Assembly (NCBI GenBank): GCA_028289545.1
Contig: JANQPG010000006.1
Location: 1 to 64,000 of the forward strand
Length of the DNA stretch: 64,000 nt
Direction: 5' to 3'
Origin: Woeseiaceae bacterium
Lineage (GTDB): Bacteria; Pseudomonadota; Gammaproteobacteria; Steroidobacterales; Woeseiaceae
The stretch's first letter is position 1. Each line of letters begins with the position of its first letter. Made by a program: the position numbers and the translations under genes. Shown here piece after piece: positions 9,987 through 18,919 of this stretch. Below the pieces are notes generated by a model. The model saw only the letters and a list, made by a program, of their open reading frames with translations. It was not told where the DNA came from and ran no database searches.

Positions 9987-10820
9987 ATGAAGGCCCGCTG
10001 GAAACCGAAGCCCATGCTACGACAACTCGTACTCATCCTGACCAGCCTCGCGGCCACGACGAGCACCGCTCGCGCCGACTGGGGACTCAACATGCCCGAG
10101 GGCGTCACTGAGCTCAGCAAGGAAACCTACGACCTGCACATGCTGATCTTCTGGGTCTGCGTGTGGATCGGCGTCGTCGTTTTCGGGGTCATGATCTACT
10201 CGATCTTCGCGCACCGGAAATCCCGCGGCGTCACGCCCGCCAATTTCTCCCACAGCACGATGGCGGAGGTGCTGTGGACGGCGGTGCCGGTCGTCATTCT
10301 GCTCGCGCTGGCCGTGCCGACCGCCAAGACCCTGGTCAGGCTCGAAGACTCGCGCGATCCGGACCTGACGATCGTTGCAACGGGTTATCAATGGAAATGG
10401 CACTACCGCTACCAGGACGAAGACATGGGCTTCTACTCGACGCTGTCGCTGGACAGCCTCGAGGCGCGGCGCAAGCAATCCGGTATCGACCCGTTCACGG
10501 TGGAGAACTACCTGCTCGACGTCGATAACCCCGTGGTGGTGCCGGTCGGCAAGAAAGTGCGCCTGCTGCTGACGTCGAACGACGTCCTGCATGCCTGGTG
10601 GGTACCGGATCTGGCCATCAAGAAAGACGCCATCCCGGGCATCATCAACGAGACCTGGTTCAAGGCGGAACAGGTCGGCACGTATCGCGGCCAGTGCGCC
10701 GAACTCTGCGGCAAGGATCACGGCTACATGCCGATTGTCGTCGAAGTCGTCGACGAAGACGCCTATCGGGCGTGGGTCGATACCCGTAAGGCGGACGACC
10801 CGCAGTTCGCGGCGCGCTAA
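9987..10820 (+). CDS. coxB: cytochrome c oxidase subunit II
   Basis: The 277-residue product has a signal peptide (about residues 1-30), two transmembrane helices near 48-70 and 88-108, and a periplasmic CuA domain. The copper ligands are visible in CAELCGKDHGYM (C237, C241, H245, M248), and GYQWKW carries the aromatic electron-entry region. There is no C-terminal haem c extension, so it is a plain aa3-type subunit. CuA accepts electrons from cytochrome c and passes them to subunit I. It starts the cox cluster. Confidence 0.97.
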   Translation: MKARWKPKPMLRQLVLILTSLAATTSTARADWGLNMPEGVTELSKETYDLHMLIFWVCVWIGVVVFGVMIYSIFAHRKSRGVTPANFSHSTMAEVLWTAVPVVILLALAVPTAKTLVRLEDSRDPDLTIVATGYQWKWHYRYQDEDMGFYSTLSLDSLEARRKQSGIDPFTVENYLLDVDNPVVVPVGKKVRLLLTSNDVLHAWWVPDLAIKKDAIPGIINETWFKAEQVGTYRGQCAELCGKDHGYMPIVVEVVDEDAYRAWVDTRKADDPQFAAR

Positions 10821-10873
10821 AACAGAATCAGGAATGACGGGCGCTCCCTCGAGGCGCACGCTTTGGAGACACC

Positions 10874-12484
10874 ATGAGCACAATCGCAGCAGAAGTTAAC
10901 GACCACGCGCACGACGATCACGGCCCGGCCAAGGGCATCAAGCGCTGGCTGTTTGCGACGAACCACAAAGACATCGGTACGATGTACCTGATCTTCAGCT
11001 TCGCCATGTTCCTGGTTGGCGGGCTGATGGCGCTGGTCATCCGTACCGAGCTGTTCCAGCCGGGCCTGCAGTTCGTGCACCCCGAGTTTTTCAACCAGAT
11101 GACCACAATGCACGCGCTGATCATGGTCTTCGGCGCGGTCATGCCGGCTTTTGTCGGACTCGCCAACTGGATGATCCCAATGATGGTCGGCGCGCCGGAC
11201 ATGGCGCTGCCGCGCATGAATAACTGGTCGTTCTGGATTCTGCCGGTGGCCTTCGGCATCCTGATATCGACCTTGTGGATGGACGGCGGCGCCCCGGCGA
11301 GCGGCTGGACCATGTACCCGCCACTCGTGCTGCAAACCGGCGACGCGTTTCCGTTCCTGATTTTCTCGGTTCACTTGATGGGTATCTCGTCCATCATGGG
11401 CGCCATCAACATCATCGTCACGATCATGAACATGCGCGCGCCGAGCATGTCGCTGTTGCGCATGCCGATTTTCGTGTGGACCTGGTTGATTACGGCCTAC
11501 CTGCTGATTGCGGTCATGCCGGTACTCGCGGGCGCCGTCACCATGCTCCTGACGGACCAGTTCTTCGGCACGAGCTTCTTCCTCGCGGCCGGCGGCGGCG
11601 ATCCCGTCATGTTCCAGCATATCTTCTGGTTCTTCGGGCACCCCGAGGTCTACATCATGATCCTGCCGGCGTTCGGCGTGGTCTCCGAAATCATCCCGAC
11701 CTTCGCCCGCAAACCGCTGTTCGGTCGTGACTCGATGATTTATGCGGCGTCGTGTATTGCGTTCCTGTCGTTCATCGTCTGGGCGCACCACATGTTTACC
11801 GTGGGCATGCCGCTGTCCGGCCAGCTGTTCTTCATGTTCGCGACCATGCTCATCGCCGTTCCGACCGGCGTGAAAGTGTTCAACTGGGTGGCGACCATGT
11901 GGAAAGGCGCCATGACCTTCGAGACGCCCATGCTGTTTGCGCTGGCGTTCGTGTTCCTGTTTACGATCGGCGGTTTCTCGGGGCTCATGCTCGCGATCAC
12001 ACCCGCTGACATCCAGTACCACGACTCTTACTTCGTGGTCGCGCACTTCCACTACGTGCTCGTGCCGGGTTCGGTGTTTGCCATCATGGCGGGCGTGTAC
12101 TACTGGCTGCCGAAGTGGACCGGCTACATGTACAACGAATCGCTCGGCAAGCTGCACTTCTGGCTGTCGACGATCTTCGTCAACCTGACGTTCTTCCCGA
12201 TGCATTTCCTCGGGCTGGCCGGCATGCCACGGCGTATTCCCGACTATTCGACGCAGTTTGCCGACTTCAACATGATTGCCAGTGTCGGCGCCTTCGGCTT
12301 TGGTCTTTCGCAGCTCATACTGATCTACGTGCTGCTGACCGCGAAGAAAGGCGTACCGGCAACGGACGCCGTGTGGGACAACCCGGAAGGACTCGAATGG
12401 ACCGTGCCTTCGCCAGCACCGTTCCACACCTTCGATACGCCGCCTGAGGTGCTGCCGCCGCTCAAACAAGAGCAGCACGCATGA
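10874..12484 (+). CDS. coxA: cytochrome c oxidase subunit I
   Basis: The 536-residue, roughly 12-helix subunit holds haem a and the haem a3-CuB centre and pumps protons. Visible signatures are the haem-ligand helix MTTMHALIMVFG, the copper ligand and D-channel glutamate in GHPEVYI, the CuB histidines in WAHHMFTVG, the K-channel lysine region MWKGAMTFE, and YFVVAHFHYVL with the a3 and a ligands. It is a type A haem-copper oxidase. The stop overlaps the start of the small gene at 12481 by four bases. Confidence 0.98.
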   Translation: MSTIAAEVNDHAHDDHGPAKGIKRWLFATNHKDIGTMYLIFSFAMFLVGGLMALVIRTELFQPGLQFVHPEFFNQMTTMHALIMVFGAVMPAFVGLANWMIPMMVGAPDMALPRMNNWSFWILPVAFGILISTLWMDGGAPASGWTMYPPLVLQTGDAFPFLIFSVHLMGISSIMGAINIIVTIMNMRAPSMSLLRMPIFVWTWLITAYLLIAVMPVLAGAVTMLLTDQFFGTSFFLAAGGGDPVMFQHIFWFFGHPEVYIMILPAFGVVSEIIPTFARKPLFGRDSMIYAASCIAFLSFIVWAHHMFTVGMPLSGQLFFMFATMLIAVPTGVKVFNWVATMWKGAMTFETPMLFALAFVFLFTIGGFSGLMLAITPADIQYHDSYFVVAHFHYVLVPGSVFAIMAGVYYWLPKWTGYMYNESLGKLHFWLSTIFVNLTFFPMHFLGLAGMPRRIPDYSTQFADFNMIASVGAFGFGLSQLILIYVLLTAKKGVPATDAVWDNPEGLEWTVPSPAPFHTFDTPPEVLPPLKQEQHA

Positions 12485-12615
12485 GTGTCGACGTGAGCCA
12501 GGACGACGGGCGGGAAGACCGCAAGGTCGGCGTGCGCCGCACGGCGCTGGTGCTGGCCGGCGTGGCCCTCATGGTCTATGCGGCCTTCATCATCGCCAGC
12601 GTGCTGCGGTCCTGA
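12481..12615 (+). CDS. 44-residue single-helix protein in the cox cluster
   Basis: This gene is very short. Its ATGA overlaps the coxA stop, which implies translational coupling. The protein has a charged N-terminus (MSVDVSQDDGRED, then RKVGVRR) and one transmembrane helix (about residues 21-41), ending LRS. The position between coxA and ctaG matches the small cytochrome oxidase assembly or stabilising proteins known in proteobacterial cox clusters. The assignment rests on position and topology, not on a firm sequence signature. Confidence 0.75.
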   Translation: MSVDVSQDDGREDRKVGVRRTALVLAGVALMVYAAFIIASVLRS

Positions 12616-12633
12616 TCGCATGGGAAACGCGCA

Positions 12634-13185
12634 ATGAAAAACGACACGCCCTCGCCGCTCAACAACCTCAAGCTCATTGGCGGGCTGCTCGTGCTGGTCG
12701 TCGGCATGTTCGGTTTCGGCTTTGCGCTCGTTCCGCTTTACGACGTGTTCTGCGAGATCACGGGCTTCGGCGGCCGCACGAACACGGAAACCGTTGCGGT
12801 CGAAGAGGCGCCGGACCTGAACCGCGAGATCCGCGTGGAATTTGTGACCACGCTCAACAGCTACGCGCAGTTCGAATTTGCGGCCGACGTGCCGAGCATG
12901 GTCGTTAACCCTGGCAAAATGTACTACGCCACATTTACGGCGAAAAACCTGACGGGCGGCACAACGATTGCGCAGGCCGTGCCGAGCGTCGCGCCCACGG
13001 CCGCGGCGAGCCACTTCATCAAGATCGAGTGTTTTTGTTTCGAGAACCAGGAATTCCTCGTCGACGAACAGCGGCCGCTGCCGCTGCAGTTCTACGTCGA
13101 CCCCGAATTGCCGGAATACGTCGACACGATTACATTGCAGTACACATTTTTTGATAACGTCCGCGCCGCCAACAACGTGCGCTAA
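12634..13185 (+). CDS. ctaG: cytochrome c oxidase assembly protein CtaG/Cox11
   Basis: The 183-residue product has a short cytoplasmic N-terminus, one membrane anchor (about residues 12-32) and a periplasmic Cox11 domain. The copper-binding motif C-F-C-F is at residues 133-136, and NPGKMYYATFTAKN and FYVDPELPEYVDTITLQYTFF are typical of the family. It delivers copper to the CuB site of subunit I. It lies between the coxA/small-ORF pair and coxC. Confidence 0.95.
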   Translation: MKNDTPSPLNNLKLIGGLLVLVVGMFGFGFALVPLYDVFCEITGFGGRTNTETVAVEEAPDLNREIRVEFVTTLNSYAQFEFAADVPSMVVNPGKMYYATFTAKNLTGGTTIAQAVPSVAPTAAASHFIKIECFCFENQEFLVDEQRPLPLQFYVDPELPEYVDTITLQYTFFDNVRAANNVR

Positions 13186-13206
13186 AACACAGAACTGGAT
13201 TTAAGC

Positions 13207-14076
13207 ATGGGATCACACGCAGACGATCGCTACTACGTTCCTCACGAAAGCCACTGGCCCGTTGTGGGCTCGGCCGGCCTCCTGTTCATGATGGTGGGCG
13301 TTTCCATATGGCTTAACGGCAGCGATCCGGGCTTCTGGGTCATGCTAGCCGGCGTCGCGATCGTTATCTTTATGGTCACGGGCTGGTTCCGCGACGTCAT
13401 TACCGAAAGCGTCGGCAGCATGTACAACGCGCAGGTCGACAAGTCTTTCCGGATGGGGATGTTGTGGTTCATCTTCTCCGAAGTCATGTTCTTCGCCGCT
13501 TTTTTCGGCGCGCTGTTCTACGCCCGCAACATGGCCGTGCCGTGGCTCGGCGGCGACAGCAACAACTTCTTTACGAATTTTGTGCTCTGGTCGGGCTACG
13601 AAAGCACGTGGCCTACCAACGGGCCGGGCGAAGTCGGTGGCGACTTTACCGTCATGGGGCCCATGGGCCTGCCGCTCATTAACACGGTTATCCTGCTGAC
13701 CAGCAGCGTTACCATCACGATTGCGCACCATGCCCTGATCGCCGGCAAGCGCGGCATACTGTCGACCTTCCTCGCCGCCACGTTCATCCTGGGCTTCATC
13801 TTCATTGGCCTGCAGGCTTATGAGTATGTGCACGCCTACAACGATCTGAACCTGCGCCTCACGACCGGTATTTACGGATCGACGTTCTTCATGCTGACGG
13901 GCTTCCACGGACTGCACGTCACGCTGGGGGCTATCATCCTGCTGGTCATCTGGTTCAGAGTGCTAAAAGGTCACTTCTCGAAAGACAAACACTTTGCCTT
14001 CGAGGCCGCCGCCTGGTACTGGCACTTCGTCGATGTCGTCTGGGTAGGCTTGTATATATTCGTTTACTGGCTGTAG
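13207..14076 (+). CDS. coxC: cytochrome c oxidase subunit III
   Basis: The 289-residue membrane subunit begins YYVPHESHWPVVGSAGL, typical of subunit III. It has seven hydrophobic segments, with SEVMFFAAFF, the glutamate region LQAYEYVHA and GFHGLHVTLGAI, and ends WHFVDVVWVGLYIFVYWL. It stabilises the active site and proton uptake of subunit I. It is the last gene of the leftmost cox transcript and is followed by a strong hairpin. Confidence 0.97.
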   Translation: MGSHADDRYYVPHESHWPVVGSAGLLFMMVGVSIWLNGSDPGFWVMLAGVAIVIFMVTGWFRDVITESVGSMYNAQVDKSFRMGMLWFIFSEVMFFAAFFGALFYARNMAVPWLGGDSNNFFTNFVLWSGYESTWPTNGPGEVGGDFTVMGPMGLPLINTVILLTSSVTITIAHHALIAGKRGILSTFLAATFILGFIFIGLQAYEYVHAYNDLNLRLTTGIYGSTFFMLTGFHGLHVTLGAIILLVIWFRVLKGHFSKDKHFAFEAAAWYWHFVDVVWVGLYIFVYWL

Positions 14077-14096
14077 GCAAACCGTCGCCTGCATCG

Positions 14097-14124
14097 CAAT
14101 ACGGGCGCCTCGGCGCCCGTATTG
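14097..14124. terminator. bidirectional hairpin between coxC and the DUF2909 gene
   Basis: A perfect 13-base stem (CAATACGGGCGCC with its complement) closes a two-base loop and is followed by TTAT. It lies between the convergent coxC and DUF2909 genes and can serve both. Confidence 0.8.
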
Positions 14125-14149
14125 TTATCTGCCTACGCCACAGCGTGCG

Positions 14150-14344
14150 CTAATCGACGGGGATAAAGCCTAGAAAGAACGCGCCGACCAGGAACGCAAC
14201 CAGCAGTACCGACAGCGCAACTCGAATCTTCAGCGCCGTCAGCACGCGCGCCGAACTGTTTTCATCCTGGCGCGTGAGGAAGAACAGACCGGACATCAGG
14301 CTGCCGACGATGGCGGCAAGCATGATCAGGACAACAATTTTCAT
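14150..14344 (-). CDS. DUF2909 twin-transmembrane protein
   Basis: The 64-residue product begins MKIVVLIMLAAIVGSL and has two transmembrane helices joined by a short polar loop with RQDENSSARVLTALKIRV. This is the DUF2909 pattern, a small membrane protein of unknown function nearly always found antisense between coxC and surf1 in gammaproteobacteria. The open frame continues upstream over surf1, but the conserved start is the ATG at 14344. It is divergent from surf1. Confidence 0.85.
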   Translation of the reverse strand: MKIVVLIMLAAIVGSLMSGLFFLTRQDENSSARVLTALKIRVALSVLLVAFLVGAFFLGFIPVD

Positions 14345-14394
14345 TTCAACCCCGACCGGTGGTTTAACCGGCAACTTCAGACACTCAGTATACC

Positions 14395-15108
14395 GTGAAC
14401 CCCGATACGACACAGAAGAAAGCCAGCCTATGGCCGTTTGTGGTCGGCGGCGCCGTGACGCTGTTAATGCTGCTGGCCTGCTTCTGGCAGCTCGAACGAG
14501 CCGCCGAGAAACGTGCCGACAGGGCGGCTTTTGCGGCTGAACAGAACCACACTGTGTTCACGGACGGCGATGCCGTCGCGCCCTACGCGGCGCTCGAGGT
14601 CCGCGGCAACTGGCTATCGGACCGGCAAATCCTGCTCGACAACACGATTGTGGACAGCCGTCTCGGCTACTACGTGCTGACACCGTTCGAGACCGGCGCG
14701 AACGAGCCGCTGCTCCTCGTCAACCGCGGCTTTCTCGAGGCCGGAGAAGACGGTGTCGATATCGAGCAGCTCGCCGTCGGCGTGGAAACGCGCAGAGTCA
14801 GGGGTCGAGCGGGACGGCTGCCGCGCGCGGCGTTCCGGATGGGCGACGCCATACCGGACACAAGCCGGCAGCCGATACACGCGCTGTACCCCGGCTACGC
14901 GGACGTGGCGCTTGCGCTGGATCGTGACGTGCAACCCTTTGTGTTGCTGCTGGATGCCGACGAACCTCAAGGGTTTCTGCGCGGCTGGCAGCCGGACGGT
15001 ATCGCCCCTGGACGACATACGGCCTACGCCGTCCAGTGGTTCCTGATGGCCATTGTATTGACCGGCCTCCTGATCTGGCACGGCCGCAAACGGAGTTTCG
15101 AAAAATGA
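14395..15108 (+). CDS. SURF1 family cytochrome oxidase biogenesis protein
   Basis: The 237-residue product has an N-terminal helix (about 12-32, ending WQLERAAEK) and a C-terminal helix (about 211-229), with the periplasmic SURF1 region between them. That region contains VRGNWLSDRQILLDN, GYYVLTPFE and LLVNRGF. SURF1 proteins bind haem a and help insert it into subunit I. The start is GTG. Its stop overlaps the next start as ATGA, so the two are coupled. Confidence 0.92.
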   Translation: MNPDTTQKKASLWPFVVGGAVTLLMLLACFWQLERAAEKRADRAAFAAEQNHTVFTDGDAVAPYAALEVRGNWLSDRQILLDNTIVDSRLGYYVLTPFETGANEPLLLVNRGFLEAGEDGVDIEQLAVGVETRRVRGRAGRLPRAAFRMGDAIPDTSRQPIHALYPGYADVALALDRDVQPFVLLLDADEPQGFLRGWQPDGIAPGRHTAYAVQWFLMAIVLTGLLIWHGRKRSFEK

Positions 15109-15686
15109 CGGATTCGACGGCCAAAAAGCGCCGTGGACAATGGCAGCTGCTGCTCATCGCGGCTGTGTTTCTCGGGCCGCTCGCGGCGGCCACCTGGCTT
15201 TACTACGGCGATGCGTCGAGGCACCCCGAGGGGCGCGTGAATCACGGCGTGCTGCTGGAGCCGATTGTGAACCTGCGTGAGGCGCTGCCCGATTCGGCAT
15301 TCAACCGCTCCGACGAACCGCACTGGCAGCTGACTTACGTCTACACCGGCAATTGCGACGAAGAATGCCGAAACGGGCTGTATCTGTCGCGCCAGGTGCG
15401 GCTCATGCTGGGCCGCGAAATGGACCGCGTGGAGCGGGTTTTCTTGCACGGCGACGCTCCGCTGGATACCCTTTTCCTTGAGGCTGAGCACGAAGGCCTC
15501 GTTGCACTCGGGGAGACGCCGCTAGCCGAGTTTCTGACCGGCAAGCGGCCGGCGGGAGCGCCGCAAAACGGCTACTATCTGGTCGATCCCCTCGGCAACC
15601 TCGTTTTGTATTTCCCGCCGGACGTCGAACCGCGGGATATGGTCACCGATCTTAAACGGCTGCTGCGCTTGTCGCGCATCGGCTGA
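15105..15686 (+). CDS. Sco-like membrane-anchored protein of the cox cluster
   Basis: The 193-residue product has one N-terminal membrane helix (about 14-32) and a periplasmic domain. The segment [20 protein letters not shown] has two cysteines spaced CxxxC, as in the copper-binding Sco/thioredoxin-like fold, and [16 protein letters not shown] resembles the C-terminal strand region of Sco proteins. Family members at this site are usually annotated as hypothetical transmembrane proteins. A role in copper or thiol handling for CuA is inferred. It overlaps surf1 by four bases. Confidence 0.75.
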   Translation: MTDSTAKKRRGQWQLLLIAAVFLGPLAAATWLYYGDASRHPEGRVNHGVLLEPIVNLREALPDSAFNRSDEPHWQLTYVYTGNCDEECRNGLYLSRQVRLMLGREMDRVERVFLHGDAPLDTLFLEAEHEGLVALGETPLAEFLTGKRPAGAPQNGYYLVDPLGNLVLYFPPDVEPRDMVTDLKRLLRLSRIG

Positions 15687-15697
15687 GCGAGCGCACT

Positions 15698-16612
15698 GTG
15701 AGCACGAATGTAGAGCTTCGTTACGCCGACTGGCGCGACTATTACGAACTGACCAAACCGCGTGTGGTCATGCTCATCGTCTTTACGGCGGTGGTCGGCA
15801 TGTTCCTCGCCGTGCCCGGCTGGCCCGGCCTCAATCCGCTGTTTTTCGGCACTCTCGGCATTGGCCTTGCGGCCTCGTCGGCGGCGGTGTTCAACCACGT
15901 GCTCGACGCTCGCATCGATATTCACATGCTGCGCACGAAAGCCAGGCCGCTCCCGCAAGGCCGGCTCAGTGAAGCCGCCGCGCTGCGGTTCGCGACGGTA
16001 CTCTGCATCGTTTCGATGCTGATGCTGTGGTATCTCGTCAACCCGCTGACGGCGGTCCTGACCTTTTTCACGCTGATCGGCTACGCCGTGATCTACACGG
16101 TGTATCTGAAGCGCGCCACCCCGCAGAACATCGTGATCGGCGGCGCCGCGGGTGCCGCGCCGCCGGCGCTTGGCTGGGTTGCCGTCACCGGAGAACTGCA
16201 CAGCAACGCGTTGCTCCTGTTCCTGATTATTTTTGTCTGGACGCCGCCGCACTTCTGGGCGCTGGCGATCGCGCGCAAAGACGAATACGCGAAGGTCGGC
16301 ATCCCGATGCTGCCCGTCACGCACGGCGAAGGTTTTACCCGACTTAATATCCTGCTCTACACGATCCTGCTCGTTGTGGTCACGATACTGCCGTACCTGA
16401 CCGGTATGAGCGGACTGATCTATCTCGTGACGGCACTCGCCGCCGGCGGCTGGTTCCTCTACCTCAGCACAGCCATGTGGAAGAATCCCGACAACACCGG
16501 GCTGCCGATGCGAACCTTCAAGTACTCGATTACCTACCTCGCCGCCCTGTTCGGCGCCCTGCTGGTCGACCACTACCTGATCATTCGCCTGAGCTTCGAG
16601 ATCGTCAGCTGA
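15698..16612 (+). CDS. ctaB: haem o synthase (protohaem IX farnesyltransferase)
   Basis: The 304-residue, roughly nine-helix UbiA-superfamily enzyme attaches the farnesyl group to haem b, giving haem o. [20 protein letters not shown] carries the aspartate-rich motif and the TxxRP signature, and the second loop is [11 protein letters not shown]. The start is GTG. The gene that usually precedes it, ctaA/cox15 (haem o to haem a), is not here or elsewhere in the window, and no sco gene follows. Confidence 0.95.
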   Translation: MSTNVELRYADWRDYYELTKPRVVMLIVFTAVVGMFLAVPGWPGLNPLFFGTLGIGLAASSAAVFNHVLDARIDIHMLRTKARPLPQGRLSEAAALRFATVLCIVSMLMLWYLVNPLTAVLTFFTLIGYAVIYTVYLKRATPQNIVIGGAAGAAPPALGWVAVTGELHSNALLLFLIIFVWTPPHFWALAIARKDEYAKVGIPMLPVTHGEGFTRLNILLYTILLVVVTILPYLTGMSGLIYLVTALAAGGWFLYLSTAMWKNPDNTGLPMRTFKYSITYLAALFGALLVDHYLIIRLSFEIVS

Positions 16613-16682
16613 GGACACGCGCTCGCGCCCCGATGCCCGGTCGCTTTCCCGGAGCGATCCGCTCGATACCGAACGGCCGGGC

Positions 16683-16697
16683 TTGAGCTAGACTGGG
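16683..16697 (+). promoter_or_regulatory. TTGAGCTAGACTGGG element, copy 1
   Basis: This exact 15-mer recurs at 19296-19310, again shortly before a membrane-protein gene. It contains TAGACT, a plausible -10 hexamer that also appears at 23829. No convincing -35 was seen at this site. It may be a lineage-typical promoter core. Confidence 0.35.
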
Positions 16698-16804
16698 TTC
16701 GACAAACGACCCTTTGAGGTTGTTCGACGGACTGAGGGGTCCTTACGCCCGGTTCCAGCGCCCGATGTCTCGGGCCCGGGTCGCGAGATGGCATGGGGGA
16801 TTTC

Positions 16805-17230
16805 ATGAAAATTGCCAAAAGAATAGGCACGAGCGGACTGGTGCTTTGGGGGCTGTACGGTGTGTTCGCCGTCGTCGCGGTATCGACGGGCCTTGAGGAA
16901 ACCACGTTTCGATTTGATGGACCGCTGGGTGGCGCCAAGGCTTTCGTCTGGGTCGCACTGCTGGCCTTCCTGGCTTACAGCGTCTACTGCAACGTTCAGG
17001 AGAACTTCTTTAGAACCTTGAGAACAATGGTGGGATTACACTGGGGCCGGCAGATCGGTACGGACCTGTACCTCGGCCTGGCTCTTGCGCTGTTCATCAT
17101 TTTCCTGAATGACGGCATATGGACTGCGCTCGTCTGGCTTGTGCCCGTACTGATTTACGCGAATCTCGCCGTACTGCTCTACGTCGCGATTCATTTCGAC
17201 AGCATCGTTACGAAGCTGCTCGGACTCTAG
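16805..17230 (+). CDS. four-helix membrane protein of unknown function
   Basis: The 141-residue product has four predicted membrane helices at about 10-28, 40-60, 84-101 and 107-130. I do not recognise a family. GGGGGA lies five bases before the ATG at 16805, which favours this start over the ATG at 16793. The gene follows ctaB after a 192-bp gap and precedes the remnant at 17239. Confidence 0.7.
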   Translation: MKIAKRIGTSGLVLWGLYGVFAVVAVSTGLEETTFRFDGPLGGAKAFVWVALLAFLAYSVYCNVQENFFRTLRTMVGLHWGRQIGTDLYLGLALALFIIFLNDGIWTALVWLVPVLIYANLAVLLYVAIHFDSIVTKLLGL

Positions 17231-17238
17231 GCCACGAC

Positions 17239-17331
17239 CTACTTCTTGGGTGTTCCCGGTCCGATGAAGAACCATACGATCAGGCCCAGCAGAGGGAACA
17301 CGAGTACGATCAACAACCAGATGATCTTTTT
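17239..17331 (-). pseudogene. 3' remnant of a duplicated PLDc_N-type membrane protein gene
   Basis: These 93 bases match the 3' end of the intact gene at 18920-19102 at 86 of 93 positions. The encoded C-terminus (KKIIWLLIVLVFPLLGL through GPGTPKK) differs from the intact copy by one conservative residue, because five of six changed codons are synonymous. An in-frame TAA lies just upstream (two codons before the lysine pair) and homology stops there, so it is a decayed copy and not an active gene. Confidence 0.75.
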
Positions 17332-17440
17332 TTGTCGTTATTGACAGCTATGGGATGATTTTGGAGGTTCGAATGGTCGATTGACCATCGCTACATCCGG
17401 TCCGGGCTGGGCGCAATACGGGAAAAGGTGAAGAGACGGA

Positions 17441-17881
17441 ATGACGAGAATATTTAGAACTCTGGTAATTTTGAACCTGGGCCTGTACCTATTGTGGTTC
17501 CATTTTCCGTATGTCGACCCGTTTCTTTTCGACGAGACTAGCGTCGAACTCTGGGCGTTGTCCGGGATCGACGCAAAATTCGATTTTCCGACCTGGTACG
17601 GCTATCTCTGGGTCTTGTACTGGATACTCGTCGCGGTGGGTCTTTTTCAGTTCTACCGCTGGTCGCGAGATGCCCTCATCATTGGCTACGTACTCGGCTT
17701 CCTGCTTGCACCGATCTATGGAACTGTCCTTGAGTCACCCGCCTCGACGGCGCTGGGAGACTTGAATACCCTTCTCGATGGGATAGTACTTGGGATGGCC
17801 TACTTCAGTCCGCTTGCGGACAAGTTCGGCAAAGTTCGGAGCTCGAACTCCGGTACGGGCAGCCCGAAAACCGCAGCGTAG
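17441..17881 (+). CDS. small membrane protein of unknown function
   Basis: The 146-residue product has hydrophobic segments at about 5-24, 57-73, 78-95 and 107-123, and a polar tail (RSSNSGTGSPKTAA). No family was recognised. A purine-rich GAAGAGACGG precedes the ATG. It lies between the two copies of the PLDc_N-type sequence, next to the unknown gene at 17986, in a stretch that reads less GC-rich than its surroundings. Confidence 0.65.
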   Translation: MTRIFRTLVILNLGLYLLWFHFPYVDPFLFDETSVELWALSGIDAKFDFPTWYGYLWVLYWILVAVGLFQFYRWSRDALIIGYVLGFLLAPIYGTVLESPASTALGDLNTLLDGIVLGMAYFSPLADKFGKVRSSNSGTGSPKTAA

Positions 17882-17985
17882 CCCGTCAACGATTGTGGGC
17901 CACAGAGCATCAGTTGTAACGATTGATTGGTTGGACGTGGACAAAGCCAGCTACAAAGGTGTTGTTAAGGCGCTGCTCGGACCGG

Positions 17986-18858
17986 ATGCCATACGACATG
18001 ACAAAACCCTTTCGTTGGAACATAAAGAAGCGCGAGCAGCTTGGTCGTCTGGTGGTTGACGCGCCGGAAGACCGGCTCGGAACTGACCTGATCGCCAGCC
18101 TGCGCATCGCGTCCTCGCGAGTTGTTGCTCAGGCAAGTGATGCTGCTCTTGTGTTCATAGGCCGAACTCCGGAAAACTTTTTCGACTATCTTTCCGGGAT
18201 ATTCGACGGAATCGATCGTGCGCCACGGCTGCATCTTCTTCAGTTTTCCCTCAGATTCGGCGGCCAGCACGGCCTTCAAAGCCTGGGCCACACCAAGCTG
18301 AAAGGTTTCTTTGACTACCTACTTGCTGAGGGACTGGACCCTGACTCCATCGCTACATCGCCCTCGCCCTTAGCCCTCGTCGATTTCATCGCGGAGGGCG
18401 GAACGATGGAGAACCTGGTCAGGCTGCTGAAGCTCAATGCCGAACGGGACAGCGTTGACTGGAACGCCGTGCAGCGACGACTGCGCATCGTCGGACTTCG
18501 AGAAAGAACCAAGAACAGCCCGAATACTTGGCGGTGGGAGCAACATCAAGACTGGTTCGACCTGATCCCGAACGCAAGAATATCCAACGTATCTATGCCG
18601 CGTGAACACGTTTTCTATATCGCCAACTACCAGCCCAAGGTCACCGACTCGCATCAACCGGTGTATTGGGATCGATTCGATAGTAAGCGCAGCCAGCCAC
18701 CAACAGATGACCAACGACAAGCATTGAGTTTTGCGCTGTACCTTTACGACCTGGGCAGGTCCCGTGAAGAGCGAAAGCGGTTCGCTGAATCGATGGCCAA
18801 ACTACCTCAAATGCGACAGGCTGCAACCCGCGCGCTGGTGGTAGCACTCAATCGCTAG
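17986..18858 (+). CDS. unknown protein with a possible PRPP-binding-like motif
   Basis: From the ATG at 17986 the product is 290 residues; an ATG at 17998 is also possible, and the open frame reaches back to 17923. No transmembrane helix is seen. The segment LALVDFIAEGGTMENLVRLL resembles the PRPP-binding loop of type I phosphoribosyltransferases (hydrophobic strand, D, then GGT), but the first acidic residue is missing. VFIGRTPENFFDYL and HVFYIANYQP are also distinctive. The C-terminus is charged and helical (SREERKRFAESMAKLP). The function is unknown; a divergent phosphoribosyltransferase is a hypothesis only. Confidence 0.65.
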   Translation: MPYDMTKPFRWNIKKREQLGRLVVDAPEDRLGTDLIASLRIASSRVVAQASDAALVFIGRTPENFFDYLSGIFDGIDRAPRLHLLQFSLRFGGQHGLQSLGHTKLKGFFDYLLAEGLDPDSIATSPSPLALVDFIAEGGTMENLVRLLKLNAERDSVDWNAVQRRLRIVGLRERTKNSPNTWRWEQHQDWFDLIPNARISNVSMPREHVFYIANYQPKVTDSHQPVYWDRFDSKRSQPPTDDQRQALSFALYLYDLGRSREERKRFAESMAKLPQMRQAATRALVVALNR

Positions 18859-18919
18859 TGACCACAATGACGTTGTTCACGCCGCGCGAAACGCCGCGTT
18901 GGCGACTGGTGGCTGAGTA

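Noticed and set aside
10817..12478. 553-codon minus-strand frame opposite coxA
   Set aside because: It is a shadow of coxA; its sequence is low-complexity His/Arg/Asp-rich and not protein-like.
17882..17985. Possible recombination site between the two accessory genes
   Set aside because: No integrase, no inverted or direct core matching a known site.
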